Below, one piece after another: positions 42,921-51,552 of a DNA stretch of 64,000 bases. This stretch comes from PALSA-243 sp963743705 (GTDB lineage Bacteria > Acidobacteriota > Terriglobia > Bryobacterales > Bryobacteraceae). The notes beneath the pieces are model-generated. The model was not told the DNA's origin. It did no database searches and was given only the letters and a program-made list of their open reading frames with translations. Each line of letters opens with the position of its first letter. Positions within the stretch are counted from its first letter, which is position 1. Location: positions 1-64,000 of the forward strand of contig CAVUQS010000019.1 of the NCBI GenBank assembly GCA_963743705.1. Direction: 5' to 3'. A program made the translations under genes and the position numbers.

Positions 42921-44111
42921 CGGCGAAAACGTCATTCCCGCGAAGCTCACCACGCTATTGTCGTCAATGTTCCACTGCTCGTAGCGCATCAATTCGCCGC
43001 GCATGCCGGGAACCGATTTCAAGAACGTATAGAACGGCGACGAGCCGCACCATTTCAAGTCGTCGCGATTCTCCTGCACCAGATTCCAGAAGCCGTAAGC
43101 GTCGCCCGCGTTGATGCGCGCGATGCGCTCGCGGTCGCGTACATCCACCGCCGCCATCTCGCCCTGGTTAGCCCGCGCGGCGAATCGGTCCTGATAACGC
43201 GCGCCCATGTGCGCCATATCGACGCCCAGAATCCAGAACAGCCGGTCACCCTCGCGCTCGCGCAATTCGCCTAGCGCATCGAAAAACGCCTTCACGTTGT
43301 CGTCGTCTTCCGGTTTGCCGCCTTGATAGATACTGCGTGCGAACGGCCCACACAGAATCGGCAGGATGCGCACGTTTGCTCCCAGCGCATGCTGCAGGAA
43401 GATTAACTGCAGTTCCACCGTGTGCTCGAACGAATGGCAGAAATCTTCCATCTCGATTGCACCCGGCGCTCGCGCCGCCAGCCAATCCACCATGCGCGTA
43501 TCCGTGGGCGCATCGCCCATCGGCGTGCGAAACGGCTTGCGTGTGAGCCCGAAGCGCTCGGGAGCGCCGTAATGCGAAGTCGCCAGCAGCACGAACGTGC
43601 GGTCACGATGCTCCGGCCCCAGCGCGGCGTAAGCATCGCGATAAGACTGCCAGCCGCCTTCCGGACTCACGTGCGGCGCCGCAATCCCCATGACTCCCGG
43701 CCTCGCCGCCGGCATCGCCTTTCCGCCGTCTGCATAGCGCCGCATCGTCATCGCCAGATCATCTATCTCGGCCGGATAACTCGAGCCGGCGTGCGCCGGC
43801 TCCCGGACATCGCGCTCCACAAATTCGCGATGCCGTTCGTCACGCAGCGCCTCGAAAGTCCCGTTTTCGAGAAACCCCGCCTGGTCGAGCGCCTCCACCA
43901 GTTGCTGCTCGATCCCCCTCACCTGTACGTCGCCGGTAATCTCCACCAGCGCCTGCCGTAAGTCGAGCCGGCTATGCGCGCCGTCGAAGCAATCGAGACA
44001 CGCGATCAGCGGCGGCGGAATCACCAGCATCGCATCGGAATAGCGGTAGGGATCGCGAATGAAGAGCCCGGGATGCTCGGGCGCGGGCGAGGGCATGAAA
44101 TCGAGCGTCAT
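42903..44111 (-). CDS. MEMO1/AmmeMemoRadiSam system protein B with PqqD-like N-domain
   Basis: A protein of 402 residues. The MEMO fold occupies about 130-400: REPAHAGSSYPAEIDDLAM, GIAAPHVSPEGGWQSYRDAYAAL, FVLLATSHYG, FCHSFEHTVELQLIFLQHAL, ILPILCG and ILGVDMAHMGARY. His residues in APHV, HTVE and DMAH fit the conserved metal-like site. The first 130 residues (LVIPPPLIACLDCFDGAHSRLDLRQALVEITGDVQVRGIEQQLVEALDQAGFLEN) look like a PqqD-type winged helix. ATG 44111 is the chosen start; the upstream frame overlaps the methyltransferase gene. In other genomes MEMO sits beside AMMECR1 and a radical SAM gene, both absent here. Biochemical role unknown. Confidence 0.85.
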   Translation of the reverse strand: MTLDFMPSPAPEHPGLFIRDPYRYSDAMLVIPPPLIACLDCFDGAHSRLDLRQALVEITGDVQVRGIEQQLVEALDQAGFLENGTFEALRDERHREFVERDVREPAHAGSSYPAEIDDLAMTMRRYADGGKAMPAARPGVMGIAAPHVSPEGGWQSYRDAYAALGPEHRDRTFVLLATSHYGAPERFGLTRKPFRTPMGDAPTDTRMVDWLAARAPGAIEMEDFCHSFEHTVELQLIFLQHALGANVRILPILCGPFARSIYQGGKPEDDDNVKAFFDALGELREREGDRLFWILGVDMAHMGARYQDRFAARANQGEMAAVDVRDRERIARINAGDAYGFWNLVQENRDDLKWCGSSPFYTFLKSVPGMRGELMRYEQWNIDDNSVVSFAGMTFSPLLNGG

Positions 44112-44142
44112 CCGCAGACGTGGCAGTAAGTCAGACAAGCCC

Positions 44143-44676
44143 CTATCGTATCGCAGACAGCGCGCGGTACTTGCGTAAGAGTTCATACATGACCACGCCC
44201 CCGGCCGTCGCGACATTCAGCGAATGTTTCGCTCCTAACATCGGGATGCGCACGTGCGTGTCGCACAGCGCCGCAACCTCTGGCCGGATGCCCTCCACTT
44301 CGTGTCCGAACACTACACAAACCGGAAATCGCGGCGTCCAGTCGAATAGATCCACCGCGTGAACCGAAGTCTCGATCGCTGCGATCTCCACCCCTCGCGC
44401 GCGCATCGATTCGAGCATCGGCACGGGTTCCCACGCGTATTCCCACGGCACAGTCTCTTCCGCGCCCAGCGCCGTTTTCGAAAGAGCTTTCTTTGGTGGC
44501 CGCCCCGTGATCCCGCACAGATAAAGCTTCTCGATGGCCGCGGCGTCCGCCGTGCGGAAGAATGCGCCAACGTTGTATAAGCTGCGGACGTTATCCAGCA
44601 GAATCAGGACCGGCAGCGTCGCCACGCGTTCATAAGCCGCGCCGGCGTGCGTGGCTTGAAACGGAACGCGATCCAA
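44143..44676 (-). CDS. TrmH/SpoU-family RNA 2'-O-methyltransferase
   Basis: A SPOUT-class methyltransferase of 177 residues. Motif 1 LILLDNVRSLYNVGAFFRTADAAAI, motif 2 VVFGHEVEGIRPEV and motif 3 IPMLGAKHSLNVATAGGVVMYELL form the knotted SAM site. It lacks an N-terminal RNA-binding extension, so tRNA (as in TrmL/TrmH) is a likely but unproven target. The start is TTG at 44676, immediately after the TAG of the upstream cupin gene, so it probably depends on reinitiation. Confidence 0.9.
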   Translation of the reverse strand: MDRVPFQATHAGAAYERVATLPVLILLDNVRSLYNVGAFFRTADAAAIEKLYLCGITGRPPKKALSKTALGAEETVPWEYAWEPVPMLESMRARGVEIAAIETSVHAVDLFDWTPRFPVCVVFGHEVEGIRPEVAALCDTHVRIPMLGAKHSLNVATAGGVVMYELLRKYRALSAIR

Positions 44677-45336
44677 CTAGTTCTTGAACTCCACCATGTA
44701 CGCTTCGAACGGCCCGTCCAGCAGGTTGTCTTCCTTGTGCTTCGTTGGGCCGCCCCAGCTAGCCTCGCCGGCCTTGTGAGTCGTCACGTCGGCCTTTCCG
44801 TCTGGCGCGGTCAGCCGGGTGTTCTGGTCCGTCAGATAAACCACCACGCGATTGAGTTGGTGCTCATGCATCGGCGCTCCCGCATGCGCCGCAAACTTCA
44901 CGTGGACCACCCGTACCTGATCGTTCTCGAACGCGATCTTGTAATCCTTCGAATCGACCTTCACCGGGTCGAGCGCCGTCGTCGCCTTCTTCGACGGATC
45001 GCCCGGCTTCTTGACTTCCACTTCGATGATGGTCAGCGGCGCGTCGCTGATCACTTCGGACGTGTGCATGCCATTCGCCGGGCTCCAGCGCACATCGCCC
45101 GCTTTGACCGTGAGCGTCGTCTTCTTGCCGTCGGCGCTGATAATCTCTTGCTTGCCCGCGCTCGTATAGATCATCACGCGATTCAGCTTGTGCTCGTGCA
45201 ATTGCGATTTCGTGTGCGGCTTATCCACCGCATTGATAACGTGCGCCTGATCGTTATCGATCGGCGCGGGGCTCTGCGCAAACAAACAAGCCGCGGCGGT
45301 GCAGCCGAGCGTGAGGAGTCTATACCAATGTCGCAT
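44677..45336 (-). CDS. Exported double-cupin protein
   Basis: A protein of 219 residues with a signal peptide (YRLLTLGCTAAACLFAQ). Two cupin halves look like an internal duplication: first SQLHEHKLNRVMIYTSAGKQEI...VKAGDVRWSPANGMH, second APMHEHQLNRVVVYLTDQNTRL...HKAGEASWGGPTKH. The shared HEHxLNRV segment and later H/G-D-x-x-W region suggest metal-binding sites in both. No enzymatic role can be assigned. It precedes the methyltransferase gene without a gap. Confidence 0.85.
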   Translation of the reverse strand: MRHWYRLLTLGCTAAACLFAQSPAPIDNDQAHVINAVDKPHTKSQLHEHKLNRVMIYTSAGKQEIISADGKKTTLTVKAGDVRWSPANGMHTSEVISDAPLTIIEVEVKKPGDPSKKATTALDPVKVDSKDYKIAFENDQVRVVHVKFAAHAGAPMHEHQLNRVVVYLTDQNTRLTAPDGKADVTTHKAGEASWGGPTKHKEDNLLDGPFEAYMVEFKN

Positions 45337-45360
45337 CCGTCCATAATACTCCCGCCTCGC

Positions 45361-46041
45361 CTACACCAGCTTGTAGCCCGCGCCCTTCAGCGTCAAAATA
45401 AAGCGCGGATTGCGCGGATCGGGCTCGATCTTTTTCCGCAGCGCCGCCATGTGGACGTCCACCGTCCGGCTCAGCGTGCCCGCATCCAGCCCCCAGACAT
45501 TCTCGAGCAGCTCCTCGCGGCTCACCACCGCGCCCCGCCGCCCCACCAGATACTTCAGCAGTCGCAACTCCGCGCGCGAAAGCGCAACGGCCTTGCCCGC
45601 GCGGGTCACGCGATTGCCGCCCAGATCGATCCGCACATCGCCAAGCTCCACGATGCCCGGCTCAACCGCGGAGCCGCCCGAGCGCCGCAGCAGCGCCTCA
45701 ATGCGCGCCATCAACTCCACCGGCTCGCAGTTCTTCTGCACGTAATCGTCCGCGCCCAGCTTCAAACCCACCACACGATCCACCACTTCGCCCCGCGCCG
45801 TCAACATCAGCACCGGCGCGTTCACGCCCTCGCGGCGCAAATCGCGGCAAATATCGAAGCCGTTCTTGCCCGGAAGCATCACGTCAAGCATGATCAGTTC
45901 GAACGGCCGTGCCAGCGCTGCGTCATATCCCGAGGCGCCGGTCTGCGCCCACTCGACTTCGTAGCCTTCCGACCTCAGCCGGTCGATCACGCCCACCGCG
46001 AACGCGGTCTCGTCTTCCACAAACAGGATGCGTCGCTTCAT
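45361..46041 (-). CDS. OmpR/PhoB-family response regulator
   Basis: A protein of 226 residues. Receiver domain: acidic pair in ILFVEDETAF, phospho-acceptor Asp in ELIMLDVMLPGKNG, Thr/Ser and Lys region in PVLMLTARGEV and DYVQKNCEP. Winged-helix DNA-binding domain at the C-terminus (LSRAELRLLKYLVGRRGAVVSREELLENVWG...SRTVDVHMAALRKKIEPDPRNPRFILTLKGAGYKLV). It overlaps the histidine kinase gene by 4 bases (ATGA) as its cognate partner. In most such receivers the Lys is followed by Pro (KP); here it reads KNCEP, a small deviation. Confidence 0.95.
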   Translation of the reverse strand: MKRRILFVEDETAFAVGVIDRLRSEGYEVEWAQTGASGYDAALARPFELIMLDVMLPGKNGFDICRDLRREGVNAPVLMLTARGEVVDRVVGLKLGADDYVQKNCEPVELMARIEALLRRSGGSAVEPGIVELGDVRIDLGGNRVTRAGKAVALSRAELRLLKYLVGRRGAVVSREELLENVWGLDAGTLSRTVDVHMAALRKKIEPDPRNPRFILTLKGAGYKLV

Positions 46042-47714
46042 GCGGGCAGATGCAAGGTAAACGTGCTGCCGCGGCCCGGAGCGCTCACCAGCGTGACGCT
46101 GCCGCGATGCGCCTCAGCCGCGCTGCGCACCAGGCTCAACCCGAGCCCTGAGCCGGGAATCTGCGCGTCCGCCGCCGCGCGTCCGCGGCAGAAGGGCTCG
46201 AAGATCTCGCTCTGATCGGCGGGGTCGATGCCATCGCCGCGATCTTCCACACTGATCAAAGTTTCCCGTTCCTTCGCCGAATAACTCGCGGTAATCCGAA
46301 TCCAATGCCCCGCGCCGCCATATTTCTGCGCGTTGCTCAGCAGGTTCTCGATCGCCGTACGCAGCGCCTGCACATCGCCCAGCGTCTTGGGAAGCTCTGG
46401 ATCGAGCGCCATCTCCACCGCGAAGCCCTCACGAGCCAGTTCTTCTCGCCGCTCGGTCACGGTCTCTTCGATGAGGCGGCACAAATCGATTTCGTTCCTT
46501 TCCGGCCGCTTCAAACCGGAATGCATGCCTGCGTATTGCAGTGTCTGCTCCACCATTTCATTGAGCCGGCGGCTCTGTTGGTGGATCAGTTCGCCATACT
46601 GCTTCACGCGATCGCCGCTCACCAGCCCATCGGCCTGATTGCGGGATAACATCGCGATGGCCGAAACCGGCGTGCGCAGCTCGTGCGAAACGCCTGCCAC
46701 AAATTGCATCTTTTGCTCCGCCAGCCGCTGGGTGCGCCGCGCGGCGATCACCAGAAACACGATCGCCCCCAGCAGCAGCGCCTCTATCGCCAGACTTGCC
46801 ACCAGGTTCCGTCGGCGCGTCCGCTCGAAAGCCTCCGCCAATGGAACGCCTTTGTGCGCAATGTCGAGTTCCCACGCGCCCGGCCCAAATAAGTTGGCCA
46901 AGTGCGCAGGCCCGTTCGTAATCACGCTGGATTCGACGCGCTGCACGATGATCGCCGTGTGCCCCGGCGAAAGTGGCGGCGCGCCGGCGCGGGCACCGGA
47001 AAACGCAAGGTCGCCCGGCATAATCGAAAAGAACAGCCGCCGCACATCGGGCCGCAGCCGCTCGCCAAAAATCGCCTGCTGTGGCTGATTGCTGGTTGCC
47101 ACGGCGAAATCGTAGTCCGCGGATGCTGTCTCTCCGAAGCTCTGTCGGATCAGTTGTGGAAAGAGCGAGCCGCGCAAGTAGGCCTCGTCGAAGCGCGCGA
47201 GGAAGCAACGGTTCGGCTGGCGCCCCAGCGTCCTCACCACCTGAACGTCGCCCTTCTGTGTTCGTTCCTCGCTTGCCACGTCGAAAACGGGTATCGCCAT
47301 CGCCGGCGGAGCCTCGATCACCATCGACACGCAATGCGGAATCTGAGCCCACGCGGGGAGGGGCGCTTGCATGAACAAACCATCGTCGCCCAGGCGGCGC
47401 GCTTTCCGATCGCCCTCGGCCGAAAGATCCAGATAGTAGACTTCCGCAATCAGCTTGGGCAACGTTCCGATCGGCCTGCCGGCCTGCAGCGCCGTCCACG
47501 CCTCATTCTGCAGAAACGCCGACGCCTGGCCAGCCTCTCGATTGAACTCGCTGGCAAACAGCGCCGCTGCCGTATCCAGATGCTCGCGTTCGCGTTGCGC
47601 ATCCGCCGCCGCCACGCGCGCGGACCATCGGTATTGCACCACGGCGAGCGCACCGAGTAACACGGCCATCACAGCGAGAACCGCGGCCAAAGCGCGGGAA
47701 CCAAACCGCCCCAT
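46038..47714 (-). CDS. Membrane sensor histidine kinase
   Basis: A protein of 558 residues. An N-terminal membrane helix (ALAAVLAVMAVLLGALAVVQY), a periplasmic region of about 260 residues, a second helix (LVASLAIEALLLGAIVFLVIAA), then the kinase: H-box FVAGVSHELRTPVSAI, N-box ENLLSNAQKYGG, D-box SVEDRGDGIDPAD, F-box IFEPFCRGRAAA and G-box GSGLGLSLVRS. The periplasmic domain is not a family I recognise, so the stimulus is unknown. It is first in the operon, followed by the response regulator. Confidence 0.93.
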   Translation of the reverse strand: MGRFGSRALAAVLAVMAVLLGALAVVQYRWSARVAAADAQREREHLDTAAALFASEFNREAGQASAFLQNEAWTALQAGRPIGTLPKLIAEVYYLDLSAEGDRKARRLGDDGLFMQAPLPAWAQIPHCVSMVIEAPPAMAIPVFDVASEERTQKGDVQVVRTLGRQPNRCFLARFDEAYLRGSLFPQLIRQSFGETASADYDFAVATSNQPQQAIFGERLRPDVRRLFFSIMPGDLAFSGARAGAPPLSPGHTAIIVQRVESSVITNGPAHLANLFGPGAWELDIAHKGVPLAEAFERTRRRNLVASLAIEALLLGAIVFLVIAARRTQRLAEQKMQFVAGVSHELRTPVSAIAMLSRNQADGLVSGDRVKQYGELIHQQSRRLNEMVEQTLQYAGMHSGLKRPERNEIDLCRLIEETVTERREELAREGFAVEMALDPELPKTLGDVQALRTAIENLLSNAQKYGGAGHWIRITASYSAKERETLISVEDRGDGIDPADQSEIFEPFCRGRAAADAQIPGSGLGLSLVRSAAEAHRGSVTLVSAPGRGSTFTLHLPA

Positions 47715-47752
47715 CGCCCGACATTCTAACGCGGCGCGCGTTCGCCCGCCGC

Positions 47753-50041
47753 TTAAGCGATTGTGCCCGCTACCTCGAACTTCGCTTCATTGCCCGTCGT
47801 GATGGTCACTGTATCGCCGTGGGCGCCGCCAAGCTGTGCGGGCCTCCCGTTTACCGTCACCGTTCCCAACTTGTACTGATCCGGCAGGCGTAACTTCACA
47901 TGTAACTCCTTGGGAGCCCCCGCCCGCGCCAGAGTAACTTGCGCCGTAACTCGCTTCGCCGCCGTATCCGCCTTCATCTGGAATGACACGCGGCCCCAGC
48001 GCGTGGGCGCGCGGTCGACGGAAAGCGTATTCCCCGAACCCACCCACTCGCGCGGCAGCCCCTTGCCCAGATACAACCGGTCGGCGTCGGAATCCTCCAG
48101 AGCGTACATCCATCGCACCAACAGCGGAATCGTTTGCTGCGCCGGGATGCAGAAGATCGCCGTGCCGCCGCCGATGCCCGATACCTCGCCCGCCGTCCAA
48201 CTGCCCGGCGTGTGATCGTGGAAGCGGTGCGAGTAGAGGAACAGCAAAAACTCCTCCACCCGATCCAGCCGCAGCAGTTCGAGCGCATACCCGTATGAGA
48301 TGAAGCCCAGAATCGCGCGCCCTTGCGGGTTTGCGCGGCCCACGTTCGCCACCACGCCCATCGTTGTCGCGCCATACGCGCGCATCGTGTCGATGGTCAT
48401 GTTTGCCAGGTCCGCCGGCAGCATGTCCGCATGCACCAGCTCTGTATAAGGCCGGTGAGGCCACTGTTGCGGGCTTGGCCGCTCCGTAGACATCGATTCA
48501 CGGAACGTCAATTTCGACCCCGGCAGCAGCGGCACATATGGCGGAGTCATATCGCGCCGCAAATTCTTGCGGATGCTCTCCACCGTCGCATCCTCCAGGG
48601 TTTTGGAGCGCTTCTGCCACTCCGCCGCCTTGGCCTTGTCGACGCTCATCCACACCGAGGCCATATCCTTCAGCCCCCGCGCCGCGAACGCGCTGTTGGC
48701 GTAATAGGGCTGCCACCACGTCATCGGCATCGCCGCCAGGCACGCATCCGATTCGCTCCATCCGTGGATCAGCCCGTATCCCGGATCCTCCTTCGATAGC
48801 TTCAAACTCTCGTCGTGCATGTCGAGCAGCACGCCCGCCGTCGCTTCCACCTTTGCGCGATGCTTCGCCAGCAGCGCGCGGTCGCCGGTGTAGGTCTGAT
48901 ATTTTGCCAGCAGCGAGAGCGTCAGCCCGAATTGCGCCGTCTCCGGGCCGCGCATGTTGATCATGCCCTTGGCATCGACGAAATCGGTGTAGTAGTTGTC
49001 GATGATCGCCCGCGCTTCCTCGAACCGCCCGCATTCCAGGTTCGCGTAAACCGACATCGTGAAAATATCCTGGAAGCCGTCGTATTCCGACCCGTAGTAG
49101 TCGCGATCCACCGCGCCATATTTCGGATATACGCCGCCCGGCCGCACCATCAGTTCCTTCGCGAACGCGTGCTTCGCCATGTCGATCCACGCCGTATGCG
49201 GACTCGCGATCGGCACGAACGACGCCATCTGTTTGTCCCAATAATCTGCGAACTTGATCAACGCGCGGTAAAACTCCTCCGGCTTCGGGTCCATTCGCCG
49301 CGGCGGATAGGCCGGGTAGCTGTAGCCGTACGCCACCTTCGTGATTTTGCCGTTCTCGATACGCGCGGTTCGATGCCAGGTCTGCACGATGAACTTATCG
49401 TGGGCTTCTACGTCGCCGAAAATGATGGCTTCGATGTATGCGCCATCCGCCAGCGGAAAAACCTTGCGCACCGCGGGCATCCATCCGCCCAGCATGCCCT
49501 CGAACCGCTTCGCGATTACCTGTCCCGTCAGTTCCGGAAAGTATTGGTTCGGGTGATAGGTGCGCGTGTTGCCGCCAGGAAACACCGGCATGGTGTCGTC
49601 ACATTCCTTCGTGCCCACGAATGCCGTCCATGCCAGACGCGCGCCCGGCTGCGTCGATTGGCGCGAGCCCAGGGGCGGCGCCGCGCTGCGCACCTGTTCC
49701 GCATCCGGATCGCCGTGCTCCAGCAGTTTCTCCGCCAGCAGATCGCGCCCCGACATGCCGATGTCTTCCATCTTCAGCCCGAGGTATGGCGGCTCCGCTG
49801 TCGCAAAGCAGGCTTCGGCCGATTTCGCCAGCACCCGATGCGTTCCGCGCGGACCCGTAAACACCAGCGATCCGTCGCGCGTGCGCAGATCTTCGTAAGC
49901 CTTCCACCCCTCGAATTCAGCCAGCAGCGTGTACCCCTCGGTGCTTGGCGCCGGCGTGTTCTGTGGCGGCTCGAAGGCTTCAAGAGCCTCCGCGGCGACT
50001 GCGGTGACGGCGATATTCTGTAGAAACTGGCGGCGGTCCAT
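47753..50041 (-). CDS. Tat-exported six-hairpin glycosidase-like protein
   Basis: A protein of 762 residues. ATG 50041 is supported by AGGAGACCGA just upstream. It begins MDRRQFLQNIAVTAVAAEALEAF, a twin-arginine signal. An N-terminal beta-rich domain is followed by an (alpha/alpha)6-type helical region (YGSEYDGFQDIFTMSVYANLECGRFEEARAIIDNYY, YGLIHGWSESDACLAAMPMTWWQPYYANSAFAARGL) and a C-terminal beta domain (VTAQVTLARAGAPKELHVKLRLPDQYKLGTVTVNGRPAQL). The layout is like GH families with barrel plus beta-sandwich, but I cannot name the family or substrate. Acidic candidates such as the Glu/Asp in WSESDA could be catalytic. Confidence 0.7.
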   Translation of the reverse strand: MDRRQFLQNIAVTAVAAEALEAFEPPQNTPAPSTEGYTLLAEFEGWKAYEDLRTRDGSLVFTGPRGTHRVLAKSAEACFATAEPPYLGLKMEDIGMSGRDLLAEKLLEHGDPDAEQVRSAAPPLGSRQSTQPGARLAWTAFVGTKECDDTMPVFPGGNTRTYHPNQYFPELTGQVIAKRFEGMLGGWMPAVRKVFPLADGAYIEAIIFGDVEAHDKFIVQTWHRTARIENGKITKVAYGYSYPAYPPRRMDPKPEEFYRALIKFADYWDKQMASFVPIASPHTAWIDMAKHAFAKELMVRPGGVYPKYGAVDRDYYGSEYDGFQDIFTMSVYANLECGRFEEARAIIDNYYTDFVDAKGMINMRGPETAQFGLTLSLLAKYQTYTGDRALLAKHRAKVEATAGVLLDMHDESLKLSKEDPGYGLIHGWSESDACLAAMPMTWWQPYYANSAFAARGLKDMASVWMSVDKAKAAEWQKRSKTLEDATVESIRKNLRRDMTPPYVPLLPGSKLTFRESMSTERPSPQQWPHRPYTELVHADMLPADLANMTIDTMRAYGATTMGVVANVGRANPQGRAILGFISYGYALELLRLDRVEEFLLFLYSHRFHDHTPGSWTAGEVSGIGGGTAIFCIPAQQTIPLLVRWMYALEDSDADRLYLGKGLPREWVGSGNTLSVDRAPTRWGRVSFQMKADTAAKRVTAQVTLARAGAPKELHVKLRLPDQYKLGTVTVNGRPAQLGGAHGDTVTITTGNEAKFEVAGTIA

Positions 50042-50125
50042 TCGGTCTCCTAAGGGACTAATGATAGCGCTTTCATTTTCGCGCCGCACTGGAAACCTTC
50101 GATCCCACACGTGGAATGTTCATGG

Positions 50126-50147
50126 TAGTCTAAATGAGACTAGTCTA
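50126..50147 (+). promoter_or_regulatory. Dyad and repeat upstream of the HHH-PadR genes
   Basis: TAGTCT-AAATG-AGACTA (50126-50142) is an inverted repeat, and TAGTCTA recurs at 50141-50147. It lies 26 bases before the ATG at 50173, where a repressor such as the downstream PadR protein could block transcription (inference). Confidence 0.5.
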
Positions 50148-50172
50148 TAGGAGAAACCAAGGAGAATCTGCG

Positions 50173-50526
50173 ATGCTTCCTGAAAAACGGCGATTTCGCG
50201 ACCTGGTATCGGTCGGCCCTAGGATCGCGAGTGACTTCGAAATGCTCGGGATCCAGTCCGTCCCGCAACTTGCGCGGCAAGACCCCGGCCGGATGTACGA
50301 GAACCTCTGCAGCATCACAGGCCGGCGGCAGGATCCATGCGTGCTCGACACGTTCTGCGCCGCCGTCGCTCAGGCGCGTGATCCGCGCCTGCCTGCCGAG
50401 CAAGGCCAATGGTGGTATTGGAGCCGTAAGCGAAAGGCGGAGGCTGCCAAACGATCGGCGGCGGAAAGCGGGAAGGTCGGACCTGCGGCTGAAAGTCGAG
50501 GCGTCCGGAGAATGCAAACGAATTGA
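50173..50526 (+). CDS. Helix-hairpin-helix protein of the Cdd1 / pathogenicity-locus family
   Basis: A small protein of 117 residues. RDLVSVGPRIASDFEMLGIQSVPQLARQDPGRMYENLCSITGRRQDPCVLDTFCAAVAQARDP is the helix-hairpin-helix core seen in the Cdd1 family, and QWWYWSRKRKAEA is typical of its end. The Lys/Arg-rich tail may bind nucleic acid. ATG 50173 has AAGGAG 9 bases upstream. Its stop overlaps the TTG start of the PadR gene (TTGA), so both are made together. No function is known for the family. Confidence 0.8.
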   Translation: MLPEKRRFRDLVSVGPRIASDFEMLGIQSVPQLARQDPGRMYENLCSITGRRQDPCVLDTFCAAVAQARDPRLPAEQGQWWYWSRKRKAEAAKRSAAESGKVGPAAESRGVRRMQTN

Positions 50527-51095
50527 AAGCCACCCGCGCGCTTACGACGCCCGATCTCGTGCTCTTAAGCCTGCTGGCCGAGCGGCCCATGCACGGCTAC
50601 CAGGCAAACCTCGAGCTCGAGCGCCGCCAGGTCCGGGATTGGGCGGGCGTCTCCCGCCCCCAAGTCTACTATTCGCTGGAGAAGTTGGCGCGCGCCGGTT
50701 TGGTCGGCGCCGGGGCGGATGACTCCCCGGCCGCCGGACCCGACAGGTCGGTCTACAAGACTACTGCCAAAGGCCGCGCCGCCCTCGCCGCCGCCCTCGA
50801 ACGTGAAGATTGGGCCACAGCCCGCGACCGTCCGCCGTTTCTCACATGGCTGGCGCTCTCGTGGCAGGCGAAGCCGGCAACGGTCCGGGCTCAGGTAGTG
50901 CGTCGCCGGGAGTTTCTGGAAAAGGAATTGGCTCGTGAACAGGCCACCCTCCGCTCCATCCGCGAGGAAGTTGGCCATGATTATCACGAGGCCGTCTGGA
51001 TGGTCACACTGGTAATCGCCCAGTTTCGTGTGGAACTCCGCTGGCTCCGGAAACTCGCCGGCGAACTCGAACGCCGCGCGCCGGCTCACGCCTGA
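50523..51095 (+). CDS. PadR-family transcriptional regulator
   Basis: A protein of 190 residues starting with TTG that overlaps the previous stop. N-terminal winged helix: TTPDLVLLSLLAERPMHGYQANLELERRQVRDWAGVSRPQVYYSLEKLARAGLV...YKTTAKGRAAL, the classic PadR pattern. The C-terminal helical half (FLEKELAREQATLRSIREEVGHDYHEAVWMVTLVIAQFRVELRWLRKLAGELE) is of the long PadR type (Vir domain) for dimerisation. PadR proteins usually repress near genes; the dyad at 50126-50147 is a candidate site. The 3' end overlaps the convergent cupin gene by 10 bases. Confidence 0.93.
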   Translation: MKATRALTTPDLVLLSLLAERPMHGYQANLELERRQVRDWAGVSRPQVYYSLEKLARAGLVGAGADDSPAAGPDRSVYKTTAKGRAALAAALEREDWATARDRPPFLTWLALSWQAKPATVRAQVVRRREFLEKELAREQATLRSIREEVGHDYHEAVWMVTLVIAQFRVELRWLRKLAGELERRAPAHA

Positions 51096-51514
51096 TTAGC
51101 GCGCAGTTCCAGCACGTAATACCGGCACGGTCCGTCGCCCGCATTCCGCGCGCTATGCATCTGGTTGGACGCGAAGTATATTACCGACCCCGCTTCGGCC
51201 TTTTCCGTCTTGCCTTCCATCCACGCCTCCACCGCGCCTTCCAGCACAATCACGATCTCCTCGTGTTCATGCTTGTGCGGGTCGTGAGTCTGAATGCCCG
51301 GCCCCAGGATGGTCTCGTGCATCTCCAGGTTGTAGCGCGTGTGAGTCGCGCCGTAGAAGAAGCGCCGCCCCTTCTTATGGGCGTCGCCTTCGTAATGGAT
51401 TTGGTTGTTGTGATAAACCTTCGCGGGCAGAAGCTGGGCCGGCGCCTGTTGCGCCGCCGCCCGGGCCGCCAAAGCCGGAAGCAGAATTCCCAAGTCGCGC
51501 CGTGAGACGTTCAT
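51086..51514 (-). CDS. Tat-exported single-cupin protein
   Basis: A protein of 142 residues starting at ATG 51514. MNVSRRDLGILLPALAARAAAQ is a twin-arginine signal (SRRDLGIL). The cupin motifs are HDPHKHEHEEIVIVLEGAVEAWMEG and VIYFASNQMHSARNAGDGPCRYYVLEL, with His and Glu positions suited to bind one metal. No enzyme class can be assigned. A longer frame upstream lies inside the phospholipase gene on the same strand and is rejected. Confidence 0.85.
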   Translation of the reverse strand: MNVSRRDLGILLPALAARAAAQQAPAQLLPAKVYHNNQIHYEGDAHKKGRRFFYGATHTRYNLEMHETILGPGIQTHDPHKHEHEEIVIVLEGAVEAWMEGKTEKAEAGSVIYFASNQMHSARNAGDGPCRYYVLELRANQA

Positions 51515-51552
51515 GCGAATTATCTTCGCACGCCGCCTTTCACCGCGCGAGC

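Noticed and set aside
44647..46215. 522-codon plus-strand open frame
   Set aside because: Antisense to the cupin, response regulator and histidine kinase genes, all with clear domains.
48815..50023. 402-codon plus-strand open frame
   Set aside because: Antisense to the Tat-exported glycosidase-like gene; His/Arg/Leu composition without domains.
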